Program-made: the position numbers and the translations under genes
Assembly: GCF_026626745.1 (NCBI RefSeq)
Contig: NZ_JAPNJW010000002.1
Coordinates: 806,001 to 870,000, forward strand
DNA: 64,000 nt
Origin: Nannocystis sp. RBIL2
GTDB lineage: Bacteria > Myxococcota_A > Polyangia > Nannocystales > Nannocystaceae
Direction: 5' to 3'
The notes under the pieces: model-generated
The model's input: only the letters and a program-made list of their open reading frames with translations
The model's database searches: none
Told to the model about the DNA's origin: nothing
Shown: piece after piece, positions 49,676-59,586 of the stretch
How the letters are laid out: every line of letters begins with the position of its first letter
Numbering within the stretch: the first letter of the stretch is position 1

Positions 49676-50478
49676 GGCCAGCGCACCTCGCGAGCGTCGA
49701 ACACCGGGCCGTCGGTGCAGCAGTAGCGGTAGGGTTTGGCGCCGTAGACCGGCACCGCGCAGCCGAGGCACACGCCGAAGCCGCAGGCCATGTTCTCCTC
49801 GAGGCAGAGGAAGGCCTGCACGCCGCGCTCGAGCACGAGGCGACGGACCGCGGCGAGCATCGGCGTCGGGCCGCAGGCGAGCACGCGCACCGCCTCGCCC
49901 GTGCGCGCGGCGGCGTCGAGGCGCGGCGCCAGGGCGGCGGTCACGTAGCCGCGCACGCCGGCGCTGCCGTCCTCGGTGGCGAGGTTGGCCCTGACGCCCC
50001 ACGCGGCGAAGTCGTCGAGCAGCACCAGGTCGTCGCGGTCGCGGCCGCCGTAGTACAACTCGACCTGTCCCGAGAGACCTGCCCGATGAGCCATCCGCGC
50101 GAAGAAATGGAGCGGCGGCAGGCCGACGCCGCCGGCCACCAAAAGGTCGCGCACGCCGGCCGCCGGGCGTGGGAACGCGGCCCCGAGCGGGCCGGTGGTG
50201 ACCAGGCGATCGCCGGGCTCGACCCGCTTGAGCCGCCGCGTGCCCTCGCCGTAGGCCTTGGCGAGGATCGAGAAGTGCGTCGGATCAGGCGCGTCGAGGA
50301 TCGAGAAGGCCCGCGGGTTGAGCAGCTCCCTGCCCCACTCGCCGCGCAGCATCACGAACTGACCCGGGACGGCGTCGGCCACCGGGGTCGGCGCTGCAGC
50401 GGCGAGCTCGAGCAAGAAGTAGCCGCCCGAGAGGCGACGGTTGGCCTCGACGCGCACCTCGAACTGTGCCGCGGTCAT
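49672..50478 (-). CDS. pyrK: Dihydroorotate dehydrogenase electron transfer subunit
   Basis: 268 residues. FAD/NAD reductase-like subunit that passes electrons from PyrD to NAD. FAD-binding NPRAFSIL (the RxYS-type motif), VAGGVGLPPLHFFA for NAD, CGPTPMLAAV, and a C-terminal 2Fe-2S site with cysteines in CLEENMACGFGVCLGC and a later CC pair. A TATTTC box 7 nt upstream of the ATG. One 14-nt repeat (50064-50081) is in frame near residues 132-138 (AGLSGQV). Confidence 0.94.
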   Translation of the reverse strand: MTAAQFEVRVEANRRLSGGYFLLELAAAAPTPVADAVPGQFVMLRGEWGRELLNPRAFSILDAPDPTHFSILAKAYGEGTRRLKRVEPGDRLVTTGPLGAAFPRPAAGVRDLLVAGGVGLPPLHFFARMAHRAGLSGQVELYYGGRDRDDLVLLDDFAAWGVRANLATEDGSAGVRGYVTAALAPRLDAAARTGEAVRVLACGPTPMLAAVRRLVLERGVQAFLCLEENMACGFGVCLGCAVPVYGAKPYRYCCTDGPVFDAREVRWP

Positions 50479-51065
50479 CGCGGGCGAAATAGGCCAGCCG
50501 GGCCCGCCAGACAAGCGCGCGGAGCGTGACCTTGCGCGCGGAGCCGCTCGCCCGGGAGCGCTGTTCGGGGGCGCGTGCGAGGCTCGCCAGCGCGGGTTCG
50601 ATCACGCGCGGCCAGGAGAGGCGCGCGGACCCGCGATCGCTCCCCGCGCCGAGCCGGGCGCGTGCCCCGGCGGCACCGCGAGCATCGGCTTGTCACGAGG
50701 AGAGCGGCCGCGGCGGCGGGACGCGCGTCGGCATGTCATCGTGGACATGTCGACATATACATGCCCAAAAGGACATGCATGAATGAACATGACTTTTCAG
50801 TCATTGCCTCATGAAGACCGCCGGCGCTCGCCGCCGACTTGCGCAGGACGTCCGCGTCAGCGCTGGGGCACGAACATGCTCATCGCTCGGCCGCCGATGA
50901 CCGTGACCGTCGGCCCCGCGGTAGCGCTGTCACGCTTCGTGAACGCTCGTGCGCGGCCGTGCGGCGCACCAACGATCGCCGAGCGATCGCCGACGAGTTC
51001 GCAAGCTGGCTGCACTTGGCCGCTTCGACCTCGTGCCCCCTGCCCTCGCGCCCGCCGGCCGCGCG
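50479..51065. other. 587-bp intergenic region with a six-block repeat array
   Basis: No gene seen between pyrK and the Hsp70 gene. Apart from the array at 50732-50805, a 14-bp word from the 3' end of the Hsp70 gene (GCGTCAGCGCTGGG) recurs near 50859, possibly a small duplication. Confidence 0.5.
50732..50805. repeat. 14-nt-period palindromic array, 6 blocks
   Basis: CATG at 50732, 50746, 50760, 50774 and 50788, and CATT at 50802. Spacers: TCATCGTGGA, TCGACATATA, CCCAAAAGGA, CATGAATGAA, ACTTTTCAGT. The perfect 14-nt register holds across six blocks. Confidence 0.8.
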
Positions 51066-52907
<1,842 letters not shown>

Positions 52908-52979
52908 GACGAGGTCGCAGACCTACCACGCTCAGGGCGTGAGCTGCCGCGCAAAAAGCTGTGTGTAGAGACACATCGG

Positions 52980-53498
52980 TCAACGTGCTCCGGCGCCGCG
53001 ACCGGCGGCCTCGAGCTCCGTCTGGTAGCGGGCCCGACGCCGCGGGTCGGCGAGGAACTCCGCGGAGGCTCGCGCCCGATCGAAGAGCTCGGCGAGGATC
53101 GCCGCGAACGCGCCGAGTCGTTTGCCGTAGTAACGGTCCGGGTGCAGGTGGCGACAGGTCTCGAGCCAGGCGCGACGGATCGCGGCGTCGTCGCCGGTCG
53201 GCGCGAGGCCCAGTCGCTCGAAGTGGCCGATCTGATCGCGGCGCGCCCACAGGTCGAGCAAGCGATCCTGTTCGTCGCGCGCGAGGTCGAGATCGTCGCT
53301 GACGCGCGGGCCGCCGCGGAGCTCGAGGCGCACGGTCCAGCGACCGGCGACGCAGCGACACGCGGCCAGCCAGCGAGCGACCGGATCGCCGGCCGCCCAC
53401 CCCGGCGGCGAGGCGGCCCACAGACCGTGCAGCGCCGGGCTGGACGGGCCAAAACCGGAGGCGGCCCCCGGCAGGGCGACGGCGTTGGCGGGGTGCAT
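52980..53498 (-). CDS. Small J-domain protein, likely partner of the adjacent Hsp70
   Basis: 172 residues. The N-terminal 85 residues are G/P/W-rich and unknown; a J domain covers about 90-160: HFERLGLAPTGDDAAIRRAWLETCRHLHPDRYYGKR with the essential HPD, then an helix III/IV segment ending DPRRRARYQ. No glycine-rich or zinc finger region, so it is a type III J protein. The HPD-RYYGKRLG form is common in myxobacterial stand-alone J proteins as I remember them. A TACGCT box 10 nt before the ATG may be its -10. Confidence 0.82.
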   Translation of the reverse strand: MHPANAVALPGAASGFGPSSPALHGLWAASPPGWAAGDPVARWLAACRCVAGRWTVRLELRGGPRVSDDLDLARDEQDRLLDLWARRDQIGHFERLGLAPTGDDAAIRRAWLETCRHLHPDRYYGKRLGAFAAILAELFDRARASAEFLADPRRRARYQTELEAAGRGAGAR

Positions 53499-53662
53499 GG
53501 CGAAAACGAGCGTACTCCGGCGAGGCTCGCGATCGCGCGCCGACCGAGGTGAAGATCGTCACAAAATCGCGCCTCGAGGCGGGAGCCCGGCGGCGAGCCC
53601 CGGGAGCCCCGGCGAGCCGGCGGACGAGCGCGGACGCCCGGTGAAGGCCGCGAGAGAACAGC

Positions 53663-53668
53663 TAGGAT
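53663..53668 (+). promoter_or_regulatory. Putative -10 box (TAGGAT) of M23 peptidase gene
   Basis: Ends 9 nt before the ATG at 53678; no ribosome site between. Confidence 0.35.
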
Positions 53669-53677
53669 GACGCCGGC

Positions 53678-54790
53678 ATGCACCCCCTGCGGGTCTTCGT
53701 CGTCGCGCTGTCGCTGGCCGCCGGGCTCGGCTGCAAGCCGAAGGACTTGCGCGCCCCCAACCAGGCGTCGCTGAAGCCGACGTCCGAGCTGATGCCGGAG
53801 GCCGATCGCCTCATCAACGGGCTCCTCCTCGGCCGCGTGTCGGAGCTGCACGCGTGGATGTCTCCCAGCCTCAAGACCGTAGTTCGCCCGCCGGAGCTGG
53901 CGGCGACCGGCGAACGCCTGCGGACCCGCTACGGCCAGCCGATCGGGATCCTCGAGGAGAAGGTGCACAAGGAGGGCGACCTCACCTGGTACTCGGGGCT
54001 GGTGGTGTACGCCCGCGGCAAGGCCGGCGCGCCCGACCGCAAGGTCCGGCTGGTCCTGTTCCAGTTCGCCATCACGCCGGACCGCGCGCTGGATCGCCTG
54101 CTGGTCCGCGAGCACCTGGCGTTCGAGCAGATCGCCGGCCCGGCGCGCCGCTACTCGACGGTGACCCGCCTGCACTTCGTGAGCACCGGCGAGTGGACCA
54201 TCGTCCACGGCGGCCCGCGCCGGATGACGAACTACCACCACAACCATCGCGCCCAGCGCTTCGCCTACGACATGGTCGTGATGAAGAGCGGCCGCAGCAA
54301 GCCGGTCGGCGGCAGCGGCAACAAGGCGTCGTACTGCTACGGCTACCCGGTGCTGGCGCCGGCCTCGGGGACGGTGATCCGGGCGGTCAACAACGTGGCC
54401 GAGAACGGCCCCGGGGCCACCGGCGAGGGCGGCGGCAACGGCGTCATCATCGACCACGGGTTCGGCGAGGCGTCGTCGCTGTGGCACATGATCCCCGGCA
54501 CCGTGACCGTGAAGGTCGGCGACAAGGTCGAGCTCGGCCAGGAGCTCGGCAAGGTCGGCAACTCGGGCCACAGCAGCGGGCCCCACATCCACTTCCACGT
54601 GTCCACGAAGCCGGGCTCGCCCCAGGGCGAGCTCGGCCTGCCTGCCCCGTTCGTCGACGTGTACATCGACGGGGCCTGGTACGAGCGCGAGATGCCGGTC
54701 CGCAGCGACCGCGTGCGCCGCACCGCCACCGACCGCCTCGAACGCAAGCAGCGCGGCTCGGCCGAGGTGCTGATCGACGCGGCGCTGTGA
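53678..54790 (+). CDS. M23-family peptidase lipoprotein
   Basis: 370 residues. Lipobox AGLGC (Cys about 19). Residues about 40-165 form a small alpha/beta domain resembling DUF3887-type modules (LPEADRLINGLLLGRV-like, VRLVLFQFAITPDRALDRLLV). The LytM/M23 zinc peptidase domain follows from about 185: NYHHNHRAQRFAYDM (first His-Asp ligands), PVLAPASGTV, GVIIDHGFGEAS and the HxH motif GPHIHFHVS. Likely cuts peptidoglycan peptides or processes a surface protein. The gene ends close to a six-block repeat array. Confidence 0.87.
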   Translation: MHPLRVFVVALSLAAGLGCKPKDLRAPNQASLKPTSELMPEADRLINGLLLGRVSELHAWMSPSLKTVVRPPELAATGERLRTRYGQPIGILEEKVHKEGDLTWYSGLVVYARGKAGAPDRKVRLVLFQFAITPDRALDRLLVREHLAFEQIAGPARRYSTVTRLHFVSTGEWTIVHGGPRRMTNYHHNHRAQRFAYDMVVMKSGRSKPVGGSGNKASYCYGYPVLAPASGTVIRAVNNVAENGPGATGEGGGNGVIIDHGFGEASSLWHMIPGTVTVKVGDKVELGQELGKVGNSGHSSGPHIHFHVSTKPGSPQGELGLPAPFVDVYIDGAWYEREMPVRSDRVRRTATDRLERKQRGSAEVLIDAAL

Positions 54791-55214
54791 TGGCTGGCTC
54801 GCAGGACATGTCCTTCGGGACGTGTTCGAAAGGTCATGTTCCAAGAACAATGTCGATTTAGACATATTCTTGAAGTCATGCGATGGGGCCGGGGCGTATC
54901 ACGTTGCGAGCGGGTCCGCCCTGCCCCGCCCTTGATTCGGCGAGGCTCGCAACGGCTCGATCTCGGATCGCCGCCTGTCTCGTGCGGTGAGGCGGACCCT
55001 CCCGCGCGGTGGCACGGGCGGGTCGCGGTCGTCCCGGCCCGCGCTCGTCGACATCGCTCGGTCGCCGGCACCGGCGCGGTCGCCCCCGGCGCGCGAGCGG
55101 CGAAGCAGCCCGCTCCCGCAGGGCGTCGTGGGCAGGCTCCGACCGCGGCGCCCGGGGCGTGCGCTCGTCGTCGTCGCTCGCCGTCGCAGGTCGCCGCGCG
55201 GCGCGGCCAACCGT
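54791..55214. other. 424-bp gap between convergent genes with repeat array
   Basis: No gene seen. The left 90 bp is the repeat array; the rest is very GC-rich with two TTGCGAG-type half-sites (near 54903 and 54945). Confidence 0.5.
54807..54880. repeat. 14-nt-period palindromic array, 6 blocks
   Basis: CATG, CGTG, CATG, AATG, CATA and CATG start at 54807, 54821, 54835, 54849, 54863 and 54877; spacers TCCTTCGGGA, TTCGAAAGGT, TTCCAAGAAC, TCGATTTAGA and TTCTTGAAGT are mostly self-complementary at their ends, so each block can form its own hairpin. Confidence 0.8.
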
Positions 55215-56210
55215 TCACGCGCGGCGGCGTGAGCGATTCTCGGCCGGCGGCGGCGCGGCGGTCGCCTTGGCTCGCGGGTGGGCGCGCTCGTAGACGTCGA
55301 CGATCCGGCCGAGGTCGAGGTGGGTGTAGCGCTGGGTGGTGCTGAGGCTGGCGTGGCCGAGCATGGCCTGGATGCTGCGCAGGTCGCAGCCGCCCTCGAG
55401 CAGGTGGGTGGCGAAGCTGTGGCGCAGGCCGTGCGGGCCGACGCGGGCGCGCGCACCGGTGGCCTCGCAGCGGCGGTAGACCAGCGCGCGCACGCTGCGG
55501 TCGCCGATTCGCTGGCCGCGGCGGCCGAGGAACAGCGCCCGCTCGCCCTTCGCGGTGATGCGCTTCGCACCTGAACTTTCGGACATGCGCTGCGCCGGCG
55601 ACAGCAGCTGGGCGCGGACGCCGAGCCAGGCTCGCACCGCGGCAGCGCCGGGCGCACCCAGCGGGACCTCGCGGTCCTTGTTGCCCTTGCCGCCGACGAC
55701 CCGCAGCGTCAGCGCGTCGCCGTCCCAGCGCAGGTGATCGAGGTCGAGGGCGACGCACTCGCCGACGCGCAGGCCGGCGCCGTAGAGGACCTCGAGGATC
55801 GCGCGGTCGCGCAGCCCGAGCGCGCCGTCGGCGTGGCCGGGGCCGTCGATGATGTCGGTGAGGTCCTCGACCGGGAGCGCGACCGGCAGCCGCTGCGGCA
55901 GCTTGGGCCGGCGCACCAGGGCGGCCTCGTTGTCGCCCATCTCGCCGCGCCGGCGCAGGAACTCGCCGAAGCTGCGCAGGGTCGAGAGCTTGCGCGCAGA
56001 GGTGCTGGCGGCCTGTTCGCCGAAGCGCTCGGCGAGGTCGGCCCGGACCTCGCGCACCGCGAGGTCGGCAAGCTCGGCCGGCCGCCCACGCCGGGCCTCG
56101 AAGCGCTCAAGGAAGTCGAGCAGGTCGCCGCGGTAGGCGCGGAGCGTGTGCGGCGACAGCCGCCGCTCGTCCCGCAGGTGCTCGAGGAAGCGCTCGACGG
56201 CGTCGCGCAT
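55215..56210 (-). CDS. xerC: Tyrosine recombinase XerC/XerD type
   Basis: 331 residues from an ATG with TACACC 6 nt upstream. SAM-like core-binding domain (FLEHLRDERRLSPHTLRAYRGDLLDF) and catalytic domain with the full R-K-H-R-H-Y set: LYGAGLRVGE, GGKGNKDREVP, HGLRHSFATHLL, LGHASLSTTQRYTH. Resolves chromosome dimers at dif in known Xer systems. A 14-nt repeat (55570-55587) is in frame at about residues 208-213, lengthening the loop between the catalytic Lys and the H-x-x-R motif (AQRMSESSGAK). No phage genes around, so a housekeeping Xer role is most likely. Confidence 0.9.
   Translation of the reverse strand: MRDAVERFLEHLRDERRLSPHTLRAYRGDLLDFLERFEARRGRPAELADLAVREVRADLAERFGEQAASTSARKLSTLRSFGEFLRRRGEMGDNEAALVRRPKLPQRLPVALPVEDLTDIIDGPGHADGALGLRDRAILEVLYGAGLRVGECVALDLDHLRWDGDALTLRVVGGKGNKDREVPLGAPGAAAVRAWLGVRAQLLSPAQRMSESSGAKRITAKGERALFLGRRGQRIGDRSVRALVYRRCEATGARARVGPHGLRHSFATHLLEGGCDLRSIQAMLGHASLSTTQRYTHLDLGRIVDVYERAHPRAKATAAPPPAENRSRRRA
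55570..55587. repeat. 14-nt-period palindromic repeat inside xerC
   Basis: CCTG, AACTTTCGGA, CATG in the catalytic-domain loop. Confidence 0.6.
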
Positions 56211-56598
56211 GCCCGAGGTGTAGCGCGAGGCCGGCGGGTCACGAAATTTGCGTCGCGCGGGCCGACCCGAGCCGCGAGAGCGCGGCCGCGAGGCGCGCCG
56301 AGATCGGCTGCGAGGCGCAGGACCGTGCCACTTGCGAGCAGCGCCCGCGGGGGCGCAGTCAAACAGGCGCCGCTCGAGGTCGACCGCCAGGCGGGCCGCT
56401 TCTCTACCGGCTTGCGCTGCTCGCCAGGTCGCGCCGCTGCGCCCGCGAGTCGCCGGATCGGCCGCGCTTGGCCGAGGGCTGCCGCCTCGCGCCTCGATTG
56501 TCGAGCGCGCTCGTTCGCGCGTGTACTTATGGGCATGTCTTATGCGACATGTACTCTGCGACATATGCACCTCCGCCGCACGCGCCGCGGAGCTCGCC
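56211..56598. other. 388-bp intergenic region upstream of xerC
   Basis: No gene seen. Holds the putative xerC -10 (TACACC at 56222-56217) and a four-block repeat array near the LRR gene end. Confidence 0.5.
56520..56565. repeat. 14-nt-period palindromic array, 4 blocks
   Basis: CGTG, CATG, CATG and CATA start at 56520, 56534, 56548 and 56562, 33 bp past the stop of the LRR gene. Confidence 0.75.
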
Positions 56599-58275
56599 TC
56601 ACTCGCAGGGCGGGTCGGCGAGCACGGTCGCGCCGCGCTCGCGGAGGGCGCGGATGTCGTCGCAGTCGCCGTCGTCGAGCGGGGCGCCGCGGGCGTCGAG
56701 GCGGTCATTCTGCCGGAACGCCTTGATCCCGAGCAGCACGCTGATGTCGTCGACCTCGGTGTCGCTGATGTCGATCTGATCGACGCCGAGCACCGTCTCG
56801 AGGCCGGAGAGGCTCTGCAGCGGCGTGCGGGCGACGCGGAGGATGTCGAGCTCGAGCCAGTCGGTGACGGGGCCGAGGCTGGTGATCCGCGTGCCGCTGG
56901 CGGAGAAGTCCACGAGCGCGGTCAGCGGCGCGAGCGGGCCGAGATCGGTGACCGGCGCGCCCGAGATGTCGAGGGTGGTGAGCGCGGTGGCGCCGGCGAG
57001 CGCGGTGAGGTCGGCGCTGTCGAGCGGGGCGTTGAGCAAGCGCAGCACCCGGAGCGCGGGCAAGCTGGTGACGACGGAGTAATCCATGGTGGCGCCGTCG
57101 ATGAGGTCGAGCTGACGCAGCAGCGGCAGGCCGATCAGCGGCGCGAGCTCGGGGGCCACGCCCTGCCCGCCGAGGCCGAGGTAGTCGAGGTACTGGAGGC
57201 CGGCCACCGGGGACAGGTCGACGAGGCCAGGGTTGTCGCGCAGGTCGAGGCGCCGCAGATCGGTCAGGCCGGCGACTGCACCGATGTCGGCGATGGCGTT
57301 GATCCGGGCGGTCAGCGTGCGCAGCTGCGCCAGCACCTCGAGGCCGTCGAGGCTGGTCAGGAGGTTCTCGTCGAGGTCGAGGGTGACAAGGCCGTCGAGT
57401 CCGCCGAGGTCGGCGAGCGCGGCGATCTGGTTCTTCTCGAGCCCGAGCTCGACGAGGTCGGGCTTGCCCGCGAGGCCGCGGGTGTCGGTGATGGCGTTGG
57501 CGTTGGCCTCGAGGCGGCGCAGGCGGGTGAGGCTCGCCAGAGGCGCGAGCGACTCGATCGCGTTCTCGTCGATGTCGAGGTACTCGAGTTGCTCGAGGTC
57601 GGCGAGCGGACCGATGTCGCCGATCGCGTTGCCGTTGAGCGAGAGCGCGAACAGCTCGTGGAGGCCGGCGAGCGGGCCGATGTCGTCGATCTTGTTGTCG
57701 GACAGGACGAGCGACTCGAGGGCGACGAGGCCGGCGAGCGGAGCGAGGTCGTCGATCTCGCCGCGCGCGACGTCGAGGTGGCGCAGCGCGGTCATGCCGG
57801 CGACAAAGCCGATCGACTTCACGTCGGCGCCGCCGAGGGCCAGCTTCTCGAGCTTGACGAGGCGGGACAGCGGGTCGAGGCGCGCGATCGGGTTCTCCGA
57901 CAGTTCGACCTCGCGCAGCTCGGTGAGCCAGGTCAGCGGGCGGATGTCGACGATCTCGTTGCGCGCGAGGCCGAGGGTCCGGAGGTTGACGGCGCACTCG
58001 AGGCCCTCGAGACTGGCGATGCCCCGCTCCGCCGCCTGCAGGCCGGTCAGCGTGGCCAGCGATTCTGCGGTGAGGACGGGCCCACCGCCGGTGCTCTCTT
58101 CGTCGTGCGCCTCGGGGTCGGCGAGGATGTCGAGCAGCAGCGCGCGCAGGGCCGGATCGGGGACGCCGACCTCGCCCTCGCACACCACCGCGCGCTGCGG
58201 GGCGAACTCCTCGCGCGCACACGCGAGGGACAGCGCGAGAGCGCCGAGCAGGGGGAAGATCGGCCAGGAGCGCAT
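56599..58275 (-). CDS. Internalin-like leucine-rich repeat lipoprotein
   Basis: 558 residues from ATG at 58275 (a GTG six codons earlier is possible). Lipobox LSLAC (Cys about 19). After a 60-residue cap come about 20 leucine-rich repeats of 21-22 residues of the internalin/SDS22 type, for example LESLVLSDNKIDDIGPLAGL and LEYLDIDENAIESLAPLASL. The C-terminal cap ends with a cysteine (DDGDCDDIRAL and PPCE). Probably a protein-binding surface lipoprotein; many such genes are found in predatory myxobacteria. Confidence 0.85.
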   Translation of the reverse strand: MRSWPIFPLLGALALSLACAREEFAPQRAVVCEGEVGVPDPALRALLLDILADPEAHDEESTGGGPVLTAESLATLTGLQAAERGIASLEGLECAVNLRTLGLARNEIVDIRPLTWLTELREVELSENPIARLDPLSRLVKLEKLALGGADVKSIGFVAGMTALRHLDVARGEIDDLAPLAGLVALESLVLSDNKIDDIGPLAGLHELFALSLNGNAIGDIGPLADLEQLEYLDIDENAIESLAPLASLTRLRRLEANANAITDTRGLAGKPDLVELGLEKNQIAALADLGGLDGLVTLDLDENLLTSLDGLEVLAQLRTLTARINAIADIGAVAGLTDLRRLDLRDNPGLVDLSPVAGLQYLDYLGLGGQGVAPELAPLIGLPLLRQLDLIDGATMDYSVVTSLPALRVLRLLNAPLDSADLTALAGATALTTLDISGAPVTDLGPLAPLTALVDFSASGTRITSLGPVTDWLELDILRVARTPLQSLSGLETVLGVDQIDISDTEVDDISVLLGIKAFRQNDRLDARGAPLDDGDCDDIRALRERGATVLADPPCE

Positions 58276-58514
58276 GCCGAGAGCGGGCCCCACGGTATCA
58301 CAGATGCGCGCGCTCGCTGCGGAGGCATGCGCTCTGCTGCGCCCAGGTCGCTCGCGGCAAGGACGTCGACGCGCGAACCCTGCCCTGCGAGCGCGGCTGA
58401 ACCTCGATGCTCGCTAGCTCATGCGAGTTCGCTACCGCAGTGTCGCCGGGCGGGCCCCTGCCCTGCGATCGCTCGCTGCCGCGGCGTCGATGCCTGCCCT
58501 GCGATCGCTCGCGT
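58276..58514. repeat. Intergenic region with three copies of a GCCCTGCGA word
   Basis: CCTGCCCTGCGATCGCTCGC occurs at 58457-58476 and 58493-58512 (36-bp period) and a variant near 58379. The words end in a CTCGC/GCGA symmetric core related to the palindromes at 24 kb. Confidence 0.55.
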
Positions 58515-59489
58515 TCAGCCGCCGACGCGGAAGGTGCCGCGCACGGCTGCGTGGTCCGAGCCGCCCCAGCCGTCGGCGCCGGCGTCACGCAGCACGCGGG
58601 CGGTGCCCTTGACGAAGCTGCCGCCGCCGCCGCGGGTCGACAGGTAGAGGTGGTCGAGGGCGCGCGTGTCGCCGTCGTACACGTAGGTCCAGTCGTCGTC
58701 GCCCAGCTCCGCGGCCACGCGCACCGTGCCGCCGCCGGCCTCGATCGCCTGCAGCGGCTCCGACTCGGGCACGTCGTTGAGGTCGCCGCCCATCAGCACC
58801 AGCGCGTCGGGGTAGTTGTCGGCGGCGAGGTCGATGAGGTCGCGCGCGGCGGTCGCCTCGGCGAGGCGGCGCTCGGGGTCGTCGTCGTTCTTCGACTTGA
58901 AGTGGGCGACGAAGGCGATCAGGCGCCGGCCGCCGGCGTCGAGGTGGGCCTCGAGGTAGTCGCGGGCGAAGTGCGTCGAGCCGCCGTCGGGCAGCGGGAT
59001 CGGGGCCTTGCCGTGGCTGCGGATCTCGATCAGCGGCAAGTTCGACAGGATCGCGGTGTCGATCGACGACACGAACCCCGTCTCGCCGAGGTAGGCGGTC
59101 TGGAACTGCGGCAGGCGCTTGGTGAGCGCGTCGAGGCAGGCCTGGCTCTCGACCTCCTGCAGCAGCACGACGTCGGCCTGCAGCTCGTCGATGGCGTCGG
59201 CGATCTGCTGGGCGCGGTAGTCGAACTCGGCCTGCGAATAGGCCTCCTCGAAGGCTCCGCCGCCGCACTGGCCGCTGTCGCACACCATGTCGAAGAACAG
59301 GTGGACGTTGAAGGTGGCGACGACGATGTCCTCGGGGCCAGGTGGCGGCAGGTCCGGCGGCGTCGGCTCGGAGGTCGAGGTGTCGGCGCCGCTGTCACTG
59401 CTCGTGTCCTGGTCGGGGACCAGCGCGGGGCAAGCGAGCGAAGTGGCCGCGAGGGCGAGGACGCTCAGGCGGAGGCGCGCACGAGGCAT
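58515..59489 (-). CDS. Endonuclease/exonuclease/phosphatase-family lipoprotein
   Basis: 324 residues from ATG at 59489. Lipobox TSLAC (Cys about 20), then a T/S/P linker and an EEP domain: VATFNVHLFFD, VVLLQEVESQ (metal Glu), GGDLNDVPES and GSDHAAVRG (catalytic Asp-His pair), all in order. Members cut DNA, RNA or phospholipids; the substrate cannot be told. A secreted nuclease would fit predation or DNA scavenging. Confidence 0.85.
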   Translation of the reverse strand: MPRARLRLSVLALAATSLACPALVPDQDTSSDSGADTSTSEPTPPDLPPPGPEDIVVATFNVHLFFDMVCDSGQCGGGAFEEAYSQAEFDYRAQQIADAIDELQADVVLLQEVESQACLDALTKRLPQFQTAYLGETGFVSSIDTAILSNLPLIEIRSHGKAPIPLPDGGSTHFARDYLEAHLDAGGRRLIAFVAHFKSKNDDDPERRLAEATAARDLIDLAADNYPDALVLMGGDLNDVPESEPLQAIEAGGGTVRVAAELGDDDWTYVYDGDTRALDHLYLSTRGGGGSFVKGTARVLRDAGADGWGGSDHAAVRGTFRVGG

Positions 59490-59544
59490 ACGGGCGAGCT
59501 TGCCCCGGACGGGCGCGCGCGTTGAGTCCTCGAATGTGGACGAT

Positions 59545-59586
59545 GCTGTGCTTTCAGACATGACTCAAGAGACATGTTCACCGGCG
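59545..59586. repeat. 14-nt-period palindromic array at mutS 3' end
   Basis: GCTG, CATG and CATG start at 59545, 59559 and 59573. The mutS stop codon (59565-59567) is inside it. Confidence 0.65.

Noticed and set aside
55215-56210. Integrase of a mobile element
   Set aside because: The tyrosine recombinase matches XerC/D in size and motifs, with no attachment repeats, tRNA target or phage genes nearby.
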